24,299 bases of DNA, from assembly GCA_900542905.1 (NCBI GenBank), contig UQPF01000024.1, forward strand, positions 1-24,299, in the 5' to 3' direction. Origin of the DNA: an uncultured Collinsella sp. Its GTDB lineage: Bacteria > Actinomycetota > Coriobacteriia > Coriobacteriales > Coriobacteriaceae. How positions within the stretch are numbered: position 1 is the first letter of the stretch; the number at the start of each line of letters is the position of its first letter. A program made the translations under genes and the position numbers. Below are positions 7,679 to 15,349 of the stretch, piece after piece. The notes beneath the pieces were generated by a model, which had not been told where the DNA came from, did not search any database, and worked only from the letters and a program-made list of their open reading frames with translations.

Positions 7679-7966
7679 CTACAGGCGGTACATAAAGTTA
7701 AAGACGTCCTCGCGCTGGATAGACACATTGACGCCCGAAAGCTCGCCGGCCTCGGCCAGGGCCTTCTGCAGCTCGGCAAAGTCGAGCTTGGACTCGGCGG
7801 TGTCGGCCAGCATGGTCATGGTGAAGATGTCCTCGATAATGGACTGCGTAATGTCGCGGATGTCGACGTTGGCCTCGCCCAGAACGCGGGTGACGCCGGC
7901 GACGATGCCGGGGCGGTTCTTGCCAAGGACGGTGATGACGATACGGGAGGACGAGATCTCGGCCAT
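7679..7966 (-). CDS. ACT domain-containing protein (UPF0237/GcvR-like)
   Basis: A 95-residue protein that is essentially one ACT domain. It starts RIVITVLGKNRPGIVAGVTRVLGEANVDIRDITQSI, the typical first beta-alpha-beta unit with a ligand-loop Gly after RP, and continues with DIFTMTMLAD. Stand-alone ACT proteins of this family bind amino acids and are thought to act as allosteric or regulatory modules; ligand and target are unknown. The next gene on the strand is citrate synthase, 78 nt away, so a link to glutamate-family metabolism is possible. A GAAAGGG ribosome site precedes the ATG. A -10 box and leader hairpin lie upstream. Confidence 0.88.
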   Translation of the reverse strand: MAEISSSRIVITVLGKNRPGIVAGVTRVLGEANVDIRDITQSIIEDIFTMTMLADTAESKLDFAELQKALAEAGELSGVNVSIQREDVFNFMYRL

Positions 7967-7987
7967 GGGAAACCCTTTCGCGTGGTT

Positions 7988-8033
7988 GCGGCGCGCGAGG
8001 GCGCTCCGCTACGGTACAGTGTTCATCATTGTA
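7988..8033 (-). promoter_or_regulatory. Promoter -10 and leader hairpin of the ACT-domain gene
   Basis: On the minus strand TACAAT (8033-8028) is a good -10 box, the same hexamer as upstream of ade and secA. About 20 nt later the RNA forms GCGGAGCGC (8009-8001) with GCGCGCCGC (7996-7988), one mismatch, 4-nt loop. No convincing -35 was found. The rest of 7967-8146 shows no gene. Confidence 0.45.
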
Positions 8034-8146
8034 CCTGTCTGGCGCAAAAAAGGCGCGCTCGCTGCGGCGTTACATGCCTGCAACATGAGCGTAAGGGGGA
8101 AGGCCGTACGGGGAAGAGCCGTCTGGCGCGTGTCCGGCTCGTGTTG

Positions 8147-8210
8147 GGTTGATTTCCGATCTCAGCCGAACACATTGAGCGGACAGGCCGTTCCCGCAGT
8201 CAGCCGAACG
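8147..8210 (+). repeat. Dispersed element copy 1 / left junction of the island (attL candidate)
   Basis: 64 nt that match 15773-15836 with two mismatches and 24174-24237 with more. It begins GGTTGATTTCCGATCTCAG and ends CGAACG. Unlike the other copies it is not followed by the GC-rich hairpin and the conserved end TTGAAGGAACGGTGGAGAT. The match stops at 8210, which fits a site-specific junction. The truncated integrase lies 150 nt to the right. Confidence 0.6.
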
Positions 8211-8361
8211 CCTCCGACGGCTGATTCCGAACTGGAAGCGGAGGGCATCCCCGCCCTTCGGTAGGGGATACCGCTCCGCGGCGCATGCCGCGGGCGGCGC
8301 CCCTATCGGACCACCGTGACCTCAGTTGGGATGGGCCCAGCACTGCCGCGTACTCGGTGAG
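8211..8361. other. Non-coding hairpin-rich left end of the island
   Basis: No gene is seen. Three stems can be drawn: CCTCCG (8211-8216) with CGGAGG about 22 nt later, a stem GGCATCCCC/GGGGATACC around 8244-8272 with one G-T pair that could serve as 3' terminator of the integrase fragment on the minus strand, and CCGCGGC-GCAT-GCCGCGG near 8276-8294. Confidence 0.4.
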
Positions 8362-9087
8362 CTAGAGCCAACTGTTCGTCTTCACGTCGCGTATGGCGAT
8401 ATTTCGGTCGTCCGGCTCGGTGATGCCGTAGCCGAACGCCTGGAGCGTCTCGATGGACTCCTGGATCCTCTGTTGGAACATGGGACCCGGATCGACCCTC
8501 GGCCCGAGGTGCCCGCGCCAAAGGCACGGCGTGGCGCGCAGCATGTTATGGATTTTGGAGATGGGCTCGATGTCGGCGTAGACGTTGAGCGTCGCCATGG
8601 CGTCCTTGTGGCCGAGGATCGATTGGAGCGCCTTGATATCGCCGCCTTGGCGGATCCACTGCGTTGCGAACGTGTGGCGAAGGCCGTGGAACGTGATCAG
8701 CTCGTCGTTGGTGCCCATGAGGCCGTTGGTCTCCGAGAACGTCTTGAACGCCCTGCGGATATAGCTTGTCGTCGCGAAGGTCGCGCCCGGCTCCGACAGG
8801 ATGTAGCAGTCCCCGATCTCGACCGCCCCGGTAAGGCCGCGCAAGCGCAGCTTTCCGCAGTCGATCTCGTGGGTCTCCTTCAGGAAGGGGAGTAGGCCGA
8901 CCGGGTCGATGGGGATACCCCTGGCGTCATGGGTCTTGGTGTCCTTGATGAACGAACCCATTCCCTTCGCGTACGCCACCGAGTGTCTGATCGAGATCAG
9001 GCCCGTCTCGAAATCCACATCGCACCACCGAAGGCCGCAGACCTCGCCGATTCGCATCCCCGTGTGCAGGGCGAGTACGACCGCCCT
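8362..9087 (-). pseudogene. Tyrosine recombinase/phage-type integrase, catalytic domain only (5' truncated)
   Basis: The coding frame begins right after the TAG stop of the regulator gene (9090-9088) with RAVVLALHTG and then MRIGEVCGLRW, so the usual N-terminal arm-binding and core-binding domains (about 150-180 residues) are missing. The catalytic domain itself is complete: box I Arg in TGMRIGE, the beta-hairpin Lys in KDTKTHDARGIP, HGLRHTFATQW (HxxR), LGHKDAMATLNVYAD (His and the nucleophile Tyr). A tail of about 70 residues follows. It could start at ATG 9057 as a 231-residue protein, but the missing N-terminus suggests a remnant of the enzyme that integrated the island. It is the nearest gene to the left flanking repeat, as expected for an integrase. 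Confidence 0.85.
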
Positions 9088-9339
9088 CTAATCCTCGGCG
9101 GACCAATCGAGTCCGAACTCCTTTCGGGCATCCTCTTCGCTCATGACTTCGAGAAGGTCTCCGGGTTGGCAACGAAGGGCGAGGCATAGCTGCTCGAGTG
9201 TGTTGAAGCGAATGCCGCGAATATGCCCTTTTTTAATACGGGACAGGTTCACGGGCGTGGTTCCAATCCTTTCGGCAAGTTCGTTCGAGGAAATCTTTCG
9301 CTCGGCCATGATCTTGTCGAGGCGAACAATTACGGGCAT
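9088..9339 (-). CDS. Cro/C1-type helix-turn-helix regulator (YozG-like)
   Basis: An 83-residue DNA-binding protein of the small XRE class. After MPVIVRLDKIMAERKIS comes the HTH: NELAERIGTTPVNLSRIKKG (residues about 19-38), then FNTLEQLCLALRCQPGDLLEV, the common second half of this family, and a short acidic tail ending WSAED. The stop codon directly abuts the remaining integrase frame, so the last residues may be altered by the deletion that truncated the integrase. It starts 9 nt after the DUF2975-type gene, a pairing well known from YozG-type regulators with DUF2975 membrane proteins. It may control the divergent peptide operon through the inverted repeat at 9899-9917. Confidence 0.88.
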   Translation of the reverse strand: MPVIVRLDKIMAERKISSNELAERIGTTPVNLSRIKKGHIRGIRFNTLEQLCLALRCQPGDLLEVMSEEDARKEFGLDWSAED

Positions 9340-9348
9340 GGCGTTTCC

Positions 9349-9861
9349 TTACGCAATCTCGTCGGAGTCGAGGTACAGCTCTCGGGCGTACAAGAAGAGC
9401 TGGGAAAGCATGAACAGGACGATGCCGAGAACCAGAGAGGTCCAATCGAATGATGAAGCGATCTCTTGGGCGCCGACGGCCCCCTCGCCGCCAAACATCG
9501 AAACGGAGGTTTTGAGTGAGCCGGCGTAGAGGCTGGTGGCAGCTTGAACAACGAAGAGAATGCCGAGCACCTTCAAGCATGTCGCAGACCCTTTCTTGAA
9601 GGGGTCTCCGCTCTTGATCGTCCACACGAGAACGGCGCTGAGGATGGTCGTAGCGATACCGATGACGGCAGGGAACAATGTCGAGATCGCAAGGGCTGGA
9701 TACGCGGGGGAGTCTGCAATTACAGGGTTGTCGAGCACTTCGATTGCTGGCTTTAAGGAGAACGCCACTTGTGCGATGGCGGTGGCGCAAAGGGTCGCAG
9801 AGGCTATCGCACATGCGATGCGGAAGGAATGAAGCCGGGGAGTGCGATTGTCGGAACTCAT
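9349..9861 (-). CDS. DUF2975-type membrane protein
   Basis: 170-residue predicted integral membrane protein with four hydrophobic segments at about 14-35, 54-82, 93-113 and 140-160. The loop WTIKSGDPFKKGSATCLKVLG between segments 2 and 3 matches the G.PF......L motif of DUF2975, and the end LFLYARELYLDSDEIA resembles its C-terminal amphipathic segment. The function of the family is unknown; it is commonly encoded just upstream of a YozG-like regulator, as here, and may act as a membrane partner that modulates the regulator. The ribosome site GGAGG is 6 nt before the ATG. It is divergent from the secreted peptide gene, sharing a 120-nt intergenic region. Confidence 0.75.
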   Translation of the reverse strand: MSSDNRTPRLHSFRIACAIASATLCATAIAQVAFSLKPAIEVLDNPVIADSPAYPALAISTLFPAVIGIATTILSAVLVWTIKSGDPFKKGSATCLKVLGILFVVQAATSLYAGSLKTSVSMFGGEGAVGAQEIASSFDWTSLVLGIVLFMLSQLFLYARELYLDSDEIA

Positions 9862-9898
9862 AATAACCTCCGAAGAATTTAAAAAACTCAGGTTACTT

Positions 9899-9923
9899 TT
9901 TAACAGTTTATGTTAAATTGACT
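9899..9923. promoter_or_regulatory. Operator-like inverted repeat in the divergent promoter region
   Basis: TTTAACA (9899-9905) and TGTTAAA (9911-9917) form a perfect 7+7 inverted repeat with a 5-nt spacer, midway between the divergent DUF2975 and peptide genes. A -35-like TTGACT (9918-9923) for the plus strand adjoins it, with a weak -10 (CAGCAT at 9941). A related GTTACTTTT sequence recurs at 13490-13498 before cassette 2. The Cro-like regulator encoded at 9088-9339 is the obvious candidate to bind here; this is inference. Confidence 0.45.
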
Positions 9924-9981
9924 TTGCCGACAAGTAATCACAGCATGCTGCAACCGAAACCCCTCTAGATTGGAGAGGATT

Positions 9982-10347
9982 ATGTTCAGTACTGTTAAGT
10001 CGTGTAAGCTCTTGGTTTTCCTCGGCCTCGCTCTTTGTCTGTTGCTGCCGGGAGCCCCCGCTTTTGCGGATACCCCGATGCCTCCTTCCCAGGAGAGCAG
10101 CCAGTGTGCCCTCGTTGAGCCCCTCGGGTATACGGACGACGTCGTCGATACCTACTGGAGCTACAGCTGTCCTCGCGGCGTAAGCGGGCACAGCATCTCG
10201 ATGTTCAACATCTCTTACAAGACGATCTCCTACCGAAATGGCTATCGCCGATCCGCGCATCATAGGGAATCCCGCCTCGCTGCAATGTGCTCCTGTGGTG
10301 TTCTTGGCACAACTGATAAATGGCAATTTGTCTATAGCACCTACTAG
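9982..10347 (+). CDS. Secreted Tyr-rich peptide precursor 1 (bacteriocin-like, unrecognised)
   Basis: 121-residue precursor. A Sec signal peptide is clear: Lys-containing N-terminus, hydrophobic LLVFLGLALCLLL, and AFA at 27-29 before Asp30, leaving about 92 residues. The mature part has four Cys (42, 63, 103, 105), two Trp, and is Tyr/Ser rich (DTYWSYSC, NISYKTISYRNGY, WQFVYSTY). I chose ATG 9982 because GGAGAGG (9972-9978) is well placed; a TTG at 9970 is in frame. No family was recognised. Directly downstream are a double permease and an ATPase, the same order as in lactococcin 972 bacteriocin loci, whose peptides are also Sec-secreted and aromatic-rich. A bacteriocin or a peptide signal is likely, but not shown by similarity. 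Confidence 0.72.
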   Translation: MFSTVKSCKLLVFLGLALCLLLPGAPAFADTPMPPSQESSQCALVEPLGYTDDVVDTYWSYSCPRGVSGHSISMFNISYKTISYRNGYRRSAHHRESRLAAMCSCGVLGTTDKWQFVYSTY

Positions 10348-10357
10348 ATGCGAGGAA

Positions 10358-10380
10358 GGGCCGAGCATTTTGTTCGGCCC
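10358..10380 (+). terminator. Hairpin between peptide 1 and its permease
   Basis: GGGCCGA (10358-10364) pairs with TCGGCCC (10374-10380), 9-nt loop. There is no T-run after it, so it is more likely a partial terminator or an mRNA processing/stabilising stem that lets the small peptide gene be expressed above the ABC genes, as is common in bacteriocin operons. Confidence 0.4.
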
Positions 10381-10413
10381 CTCTGTTCCGACTGGATGAG
10401 GTTAAGGTTGGCG

Positions 10414-12636
10414 ATGAATATGCTCAAAATCTCGAAGGCGATCTTTAGGTCGCTTCTCTCCTCCAGGTCGCTCTGTGTTGTCGTTGTTGCGTTGATGGTT
10501 CTTTGTGCTCTGCCCGTCTTCAGGAGCGCGGCTGGCATCGACGGACGGGTCGAATACCTCGAGTCGGGAATAACCCGTGTTGAGCAGGAATTGTCAGCAT
10601 CCTATGCGGATGCGCTTGTGAATGCGGGGGAGGACGGTGTCTATACCTCTTCATCAAGCATGCCCGCGCTTCTGTACCCTCTTGCCGCGGGACGTCTTAT
10701 CTTGGCACCGCTCTCTCCCCTACTTCCGTTTCTGCAGATATCGGATGGAGAGTACACCTATTATGACGGATCGAAGGAGTACTTGCTATGGGTCGCAACG
10801 GCCGTTGCCGTCTCGTTCCTTGCCGCGCGTCTTAACAAACGTGAAAAGCTCATCATCCAGGCACCGATGGGCGAGCTGGGTAGACTTGTTGCATCGAGCG
10901 TATGGGCGAGTGTTTTTGCAATGCTTGCCGTCCTCGCCATCAATCTTCCAGGGATAATCGCCGCGCTTGTGAAGAATGGCCCGGGCTCGCCGTTCTATCC
11001 GATAGGCTACATTCAATATGCGACTCCGGTTATCAAACCGGCTTGGCTGGTGTTCGCGCAGACGGCCATCTTGCAATTCTTGGTGGCAGCGTTCATCTCG
11101 CTTGTCGTTCACCTTGCCGTGAAGATTGCCAATAACCCTACGCTTGGAATCGTGTTCGTATGTGCCCTGATGGGGGTGACGATGGTTCCCGGGTATTACG
11201 GAAGATCCATCGCTTTACGTGAGTTCGCCCTGTTGAATCCCCTTACGTATGCGAACACTGAGTTGACCGTCGGCGCCTATAGCCCGTACCCGACAACGCA
11301 GATAGTGAATCTGCCTGGACTTTGCTTCGAGCGTGGCGCGATTGCCCTCGTATGCGCAATCGGGATCGAGGTGCTGGCAATTAGCCTGCTTTGCGTTGCT
11401 GGAAAGAGCGGCTGCGCGTGCCCGATATCCCCGATTTGTCTTGAGAGAGGTTCCTTCACTGCATCGAGAACGGCAGCTCGTTCGAGCGCTTGTGCCTCCG
11501 CCGTTGCATACGTAAGAACGATGGGGAAACTGCTCCTGCGTTCTCCTACCCTCGCCGTATGCGCGATTGCAATGTCGACGACGATGCTGGCCCCGGCTCT
11601 GGTCGAGATGTTTCCTGACGCTGATAACGTTTCCGCTGTTCGGTATAGGGATGGGGAGCTCCGTTCAATAGATCGGTATCTAGAGCAGAACGCTGCGAAT
11701 ATGGACGTCGAGGGCAAAGCGGCCCTGGAAGACATGCGGGATGCTCTTTCGGGTTTCGTGTACGCGCCTATGCCTGCGGAGGGGTTTCGAAGCCTTGCGA
11801 CGTACGAGCGCGCTCGAGGTGAGCTGGGCGCGGCAGATGCGACTCTCCTGCAATCGATCGGAATCGAGCCGGAGACTCCTTCTCGTGCGGAGGCGCGCGC
11901 CCTTCTGCTTGAGTCGATCGCGAGCTTGCCGGACCCCAAGGTTTACGAGTTAAGTACGAAGATGCCCCCATTAATCCTCCTTTCGTATCTCCAGGCAGCG
12001 CTTCCCTCCTTATTTTTGCTGTTGCCCGTGGTTGTCACATCGCTCGCGTGCACCCACCTGCAGTGTCGTTCCCTTCTGGTTCTCCAGATCCCCGCAACAG
12101 CGCATGTGCGTTTTCTGACGGCTGTTGCGCTGGCTCTCCTGCTTGGCTTGGTGCTGCTTTTGGTGTCGATGGTTCCCGCTGTCGTTGTGTCCGTGATTAA
12201 GAACGGTGCGGGTGGATCGGAGTATCCCGTCGCTCTCATTCGGGCGGGAGCTTCGACAACGTCCATGGTGGGGGAGGCGGTGTTGTGCAGTATTCCGTTG
12301 CTGGTCATGGCATACGGCGTGATTTCCGTCGTCGCTGCGTTGACAGCAGCGATTAGCCGCAACCCCGTTGTCACCGGAATGGTTTGCGCGGTTCTCTTGG
12401 TGTTGGGTTCGTTGAGCGCTCATGTTGAAAGCGTGGGCATGGGCGTCGCGCTGCTGGCTCCATTCGCCTCGTTTGATCTCGCTTCCCAGGTGGGGACGAT
12501 TGGGTTCCTTGGGCGAGGGACGAACGCGATGCCTTTTGGAGAGGTCGTCGGCGCATCGGGCGCTCTGCTGGTGGTCTTGGGCGCCGTATCTCCGTTGATG
12601 GTGCGCCTGAGTGTTCCAAAGATCGAAAGGGGATGA
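10414..12636 (+). CDS. ABC-2-like permease, internally duplicated (cassette 1)
   Basis: 740-residue membrane protein made of two homologous halves. Each has a single membrane helix near its start (about 18-40 and 372-395), an outer domain (about 41-120 and 396-515), and about five helices. Both carry the same motif: NGPGSPFYPI at 188-197 and NGAGGSEYPV at 597-606, then a later NPxxxG/NPLT region. It should form the complete transmembrane part of an ABC exporter, probably for peptide 1 or for self-protection. Length and gene order recall the DUF1430-type proteins of lactococcin 972 loci, but I cannot confirm that assignment. ATG 10414 follows a weak AAGG site; the frame is open from 10348, directly after the peptide stop. 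It overlaps the ATPase region by ATGA at 12633-12636. Confidence 0.82.
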   Translation: MNMLKISKAIFRSLLSSRSLCVVVVALMVLCALPVFRSAAGIDGRVEYLESGITRVEQELSASYADALVNAGEDGVYTSSSSMPALLYPLAAGRLILAPLSPLLPFLQISDGEYTYYDGSKEYLLWVATAVAVSFLAARLNKREKLIIQAPMGELGRLVASSVWASVFAMLAVLAINLPGIIAALVKNGPGSPFYPIGYIQYATPVIKPAWLVFAQTAILQFLVAAFISLVVHLAVKIANNPTLGIVFVCALMGVTMVPGYYGRSIALREFALLNPLTYANTELTVGAYSPYPTTQIVNLPGLCFERGAIALVCAIGIEVLAISLLCVAGKSGCACPISPICLERGSFTASRTAARSSACASAVAYVRTMGKLLLRSPTLAVCAIAMSTTMLAPALVEMFPDADNVSAVRYRDGELRSIDRYLEQNAANMDVEGKAALEDMRDALSGFVYAPMPAEGFRSLATYERARGELGAADATLLQSIGIEPETPSRAEARALLLESIASLPDPKVYELSTKMPPLILLSYLQAALPSLFLLLPVVVTSLACTHLQCRSLLVLQIPATAHVRFLTAVALALLLGLVLLLVSMVPAVVVSVIKNGAGGSEYPVALIRAGASTTSMVGEAVLCSIPLLVMAYGVISVVAALTAAISRNPVVTGMVCAVLLVLGSLSAHVESVGMGVALLAPFASFDLASQVGTIGFLGRGTNAMPFGEVVGASGALLVVLGAVSPLMVRLSVPKIERG

Positions 12637-12641
12637 TCTCG

Positions 12642-13382
12642 ATGATTGACCTTCAAACGCTGACGATCTCTTATGGAAAGAAGGTGCTCGTAGATTCGGT
12701 GAACGCTGAGTTTGCCCCGGGTACGGTCTACGGTCTCGTCGCTCCGAACGGGCATGGAAAGACGACGTTGCTGCGTGCGATGGCAGGTTTGCCGGGTCCT
12801 CGCGTGGACGGGAGCATCGTTCTGGATGAGGTGCAGGGTACGGGTGCGAGAGAGGTCCGTTCTATGATCTTCTATGCACCTGGTGAGGGGACGCTGCTGT
12901 ATCCCGGATTGCGTGCGGAAGATCACCTCAAGATGGTTTGCGATATGTGGCCGCATGCTCGCGATATCGAAGAGATAGTGGAACAAACGCAGATAGGCGA
13001 GTTCGCGAAGATGAGGATCCGCACTCTGAGCCAGGGCATGAAGCAGCAGCTTACCCTGGCGATTGCGTATGCGACGGGCGCGCGGTACCTTCTATTAGAT
13101 GAGCCCATGAACGCGCTCGACCCCAGCAGGGTGGACTTGCATTCCGAGATTCTCAGGAAGCTGGCCGATTCTGGTACGTGCATCATCATGTCATCCCACA
13201 TCTTGGATTCGGTCGATAGGCTGTGCGATGAGATTCTGTTTTTGAAGGATGGGAGGCTCATTAGAAGCATTCCGCAAGATGATGCTGCGCCGAAGTCTCC
13301 TGGATCCCATTTCGCAAAGCCTGCCGGACGCGCCGAGGGTGCGCTAAGCACGTATCGGCGACTCTACGAAAAGGGCGGGTAG
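12642..13382 (+). CDS. ABC transporter ATP-binding protein (cassette 1)
   Basis: 246-residue ABC ATPase, partner of the double permease before it. Walker A APNGHGKTT (34-42, His in place of the usual Ser), signature LSQGMKQQ (129-136), Walker B YLLLDEP (149-155) with NALD, and switch His in SSHILD (186). The Q-loop region reads FYAPGEGTLLYPGL with no Gln, a feature shared with the fused ATPase at 13684-15348. I prefer ATG 12642, nine bases after AAAGGGG; the upstream ATG at 12633 overlaps the permease stop and sits directly on the ribosome site. The transporter would use two copies of this subunit with one double permease. The 153 nt after it hold no gene and no clear terminator. Confidence 0.88.
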   Translation: MIDLQTLTISYGKKVLVDSVNAEFAPGTVYGLVAPNGHGKTTLLRAMAGLPGPRVDGSIVLDEVQGTGAREVRSMIFYAPGEGTLLYPGLRAEDHLKMVCDMWPHARDIEEIVEQTQIGEFAKMRIRTLSQGMKQQLTLAIAYATGARYLLLDEPMNALDPSRVDLHSEILRKLADSGTCIIMSSHILDSVDRLCDEILFLKDGRLIRSIPQDDAAPKSPGSHFAKPAGRAEGALSTYRRLYEKGG

Positions 13383-13535
13383 AAATGCAAGTTAAAAATC
13401 TATGTGGCCAATGTGATACCGTTGAACCCGCATATCGATACCGCTCAGCCATTCGCCTCGCCCCCGTCGCACGTATCTTCATCCGGTCTGTTACTTTTAA
13501 TCTAACGATGCTTTGAGGAACGTAGGTGCTTCTAA

Positions 13536-13751
13536 ATGTACTGTCGACTTCTTCTCAAACTAATCCTAAGAGACCGGGCCGTATGGATCTCTACGCTCGT
13601 TCTTGCCGCAGCCTTCTCCATCCCCATTGCGTTCAATTCACCCATCTACGGGCCCTTCTTTATGAAACAGGGCATGCAGAGCTTTGTCGACGCATTCAAT
13701 ACGCGCGCCCCAGGCCAGCGGCACAGACCTATCTCCAGAGCAGCAAAATGA
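13536..13751 (+). pseudogene. N-terminal piece of the cassette 2 permease-ATPase, split by a frameshift
   Basis: The 71-codon frame starts at ATG 13536 after an AGGTG ribosome site, and encodes an N-terminal membrane helix (VWISTLVLAAAFSIPIAF) and the first part of an outer domain (MQSFVDAFNT), exactly what the fusion gene at 13684 lacks. The frames change at a CCCC run (13708-13711): removing one C joins AFNTRA to QASGTDLSPEQQ with no stop, giving one protein of about 604 residues. Thus a one-base insertion, a phase-variable C-run, ribosomal frameshifting or a sequencing error separates them. Confidence 0.75.
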
Positions 13752-15348
13752 CGCGGAGCTTGCAAGATACGCGAACGCCGCCCTTGCCGCTCAAACCGAC
13801 GCCGCCTTTCTCGATTCTGCCGAGAGCTACTACGCGCTCATGGGCGAAGGCTTCCAATCCGGGTCCATCGTGGGAGACCAAGAGACCAATGACGCAGCGC
13901 TCGCATATTGCCGTGCCCTGAGCAGCTCCGGCATCACGGATATCCCGGCCTCCGCAAGCGACCTGCCATTCCTTTCCTTCCTGCCTTACGCCATTGCCAC
14001 GGCGCCGTCTTTCCTTCCCTTCATCCCCTTCCTTCTCTCGTCGATACTCCTGCTCGGGGCCACAAGGCCTGCGACCCTGGCGGCGAAGGCGCCCGCGCCC
14101 AAATTCCGGCGCCTTATCCAGATCGTGTTTTCGATAATCGCCGCGGGGGCCGCGATGCTCCTCGCCGGCCTCGCACCCGGGGGCATTTACGCCTTGGCCC
14201 TAAACGGCTTCGGGCAAATTGGGTACCCGATCGCCTTCTTCCATGACGGCGCGCTTACCACCACGACCGCGGGAAACGTCTTCACAGCCCTGCTTCTCGC
14301 GCTGCTTGCGGGCGGAACCTTGATATCCGTTTGCTCCGCCGTCCTATCGACCGCAACGAGGCGCGTCCTCGCGGGCCCCCTTACCTCCGCGCTGCTTGTC
14401 GCGGCCCCGGCATTCCCGTTACTGTCCGATTCGGCACTAGGGCATAACGCCGCGCTCAATCTCCTGCCGCTGGCCGTATTCTCGCCTATCGAGGCAACGG
14501 GTTACGTAGGATGCTTCCCGACAGAATTCATTGGCTCCGGTTCAGGCAGCGCATCGATGCTTGCCGTGGCCCTGGCATACGTCGCGGTCTTTTTTGCGGT
14601 CGGCGCCGTTGCGACACGTTCGCCCAAACAGCCTGGACCCGCGAAAAAGCACCATGGGCTCGAGCTTCTGGACGCGAGCGTGGGATACGGAAGCACGACG
14701 ATACTTTCAATCGGGTCGCTTTTCCTGAGCCCGGGAACGGCGGCGGGCCTCGTTGCTCCCAACGGCTCGGGGAAAACCACCCTTCTTGAAGCGCTGTCGG
14801 GCCAATTTCCCACCCGCATCCGCTCGGGAAGCCTGGCGGCAGACGGAATCTGCCAACGTCGATCAGCCGAATTTGCAGAACTCGTCTACCTGAGCTCTTC
14901 AGGCGGCATGGATCTCTATCCCACGCTATCGGCCATCGAGCACCTTGCTTTCGTTAGGGAGGCGTGGAAATCGGCCGCCGACATCGACTCGCTCTGCGAC
15001 TCCCTCGGAATCTCCCCATATCTCGACAAGCCGACCCGTAAACTCTCGACAGGAATGAAGCAGCAGGTAAAGCTTGCCATGGCGATATCGACCGATTGCC
15101 CGTACCTCATCCTCGATGAACCGCTGAACGGCCTCGATCCGGGAAAGCGGAAAACCTCCTGCGACGCGATGCGCAGCGAGGTGGCGCGGGGACGCAGCGT
15201 GCTCATTTCAAGCCATCTGCTCGACGACCTGGCAGACCTCACCAACTCGTTCTACTTCATCGAGGCCGGCGCGCTCGTGGAAAAGATCAAGTCGTCCTCG
15301 CAGGCGCTCAAGCAGGAATACCTCGATACATACGAGGAAGGTGAATGA
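13684..15348 (+). CDS. ABC transporter permease-ATPase fusion (cassette 2; N-terminus in another frame)
   Basis: 554 codons from the first in-frame start (TTG 13684, without a ribosome site), so normal translation probably needs the upstream frame at 13536. Residues 1-315 are a half permease: outer domain to about 95, then about five to six helices, with NGFGQIGYPI at 174-183, the motif found twice in the cassette 1 permease. Residues 325-554 are an ATPase: Walker A APNGSGKTT (358-366), signature LSTGMKQQ (454-461), Walker B YLILDEP (474-480), switch His in SSHLLDD. The Q-loop region VYLSSSGGMDLYPTL resembles that of the cassette 1 ATPase. Two copies would make a full exporter. The stop TGA at 15346-15348 is one base before the ATG of peptide 2. 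Confidence 0.85.
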   Translation: MSTHSIRAPQASGTDLSPEQQNDAELARYANAALAAQTDAAFLDSAESYYALMGEGFQSGSIVGDQETNDAALAYCRALSSSGITDIPASASDLPFLSFLPYAIATAPSFLPFIPFLLSSILLLGATRPATLAAKAPAPKFRRLIQIVFSIIAAGAAMLLAGLAPGGIYALALNGFGQIGYPIAFFHDGALTTTTAGNVFTALLLALLAGGTLISVCSAVLSTATRRVLAGPLTSALLVAAPAFPLLSDSALGHNAALNLLPLAVFSPIEATGYVGCFPTEFIGSGSGSASMLAVALAYVAVFFAVGAVATRSPKQPGPAKKHHGLELLDASVGYGSTTILSIGSLFLSPGTAAGLVAPNGSGKTTLLEALSGQFPTRIRSGSLAADGICQRRSAEFAELVYLSSSGGMDLYPTLSAIEHLAFVREAWKSAADIDSLCDSLGISPYLDKPTRKLSTGMKQQVKLAMAISTDCPYLILDEPLNGLDPGKRKTSCDAMRSEVARGRSVLISSHLLDDLADLTNSFYFIEAGALVEKIKSSSQALKQEYLDTYEEGE

Positions 15349-15349
15349 C

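Noticed and set aside
8362..9057. Intact short integrase
   Set aside because: It lacks the N-terminal DNA-binding domains, and the coding similarity continues upstream of the first ATG up to the neighbouring stop codon.
9982..10347. Firm assignment of peptide 1 to the lactococcin 972 family
   Set aside because: Gene order and secretion fit, but I could not align the mature peptide to lactococcin 972 beyond scattered aromatic residues.
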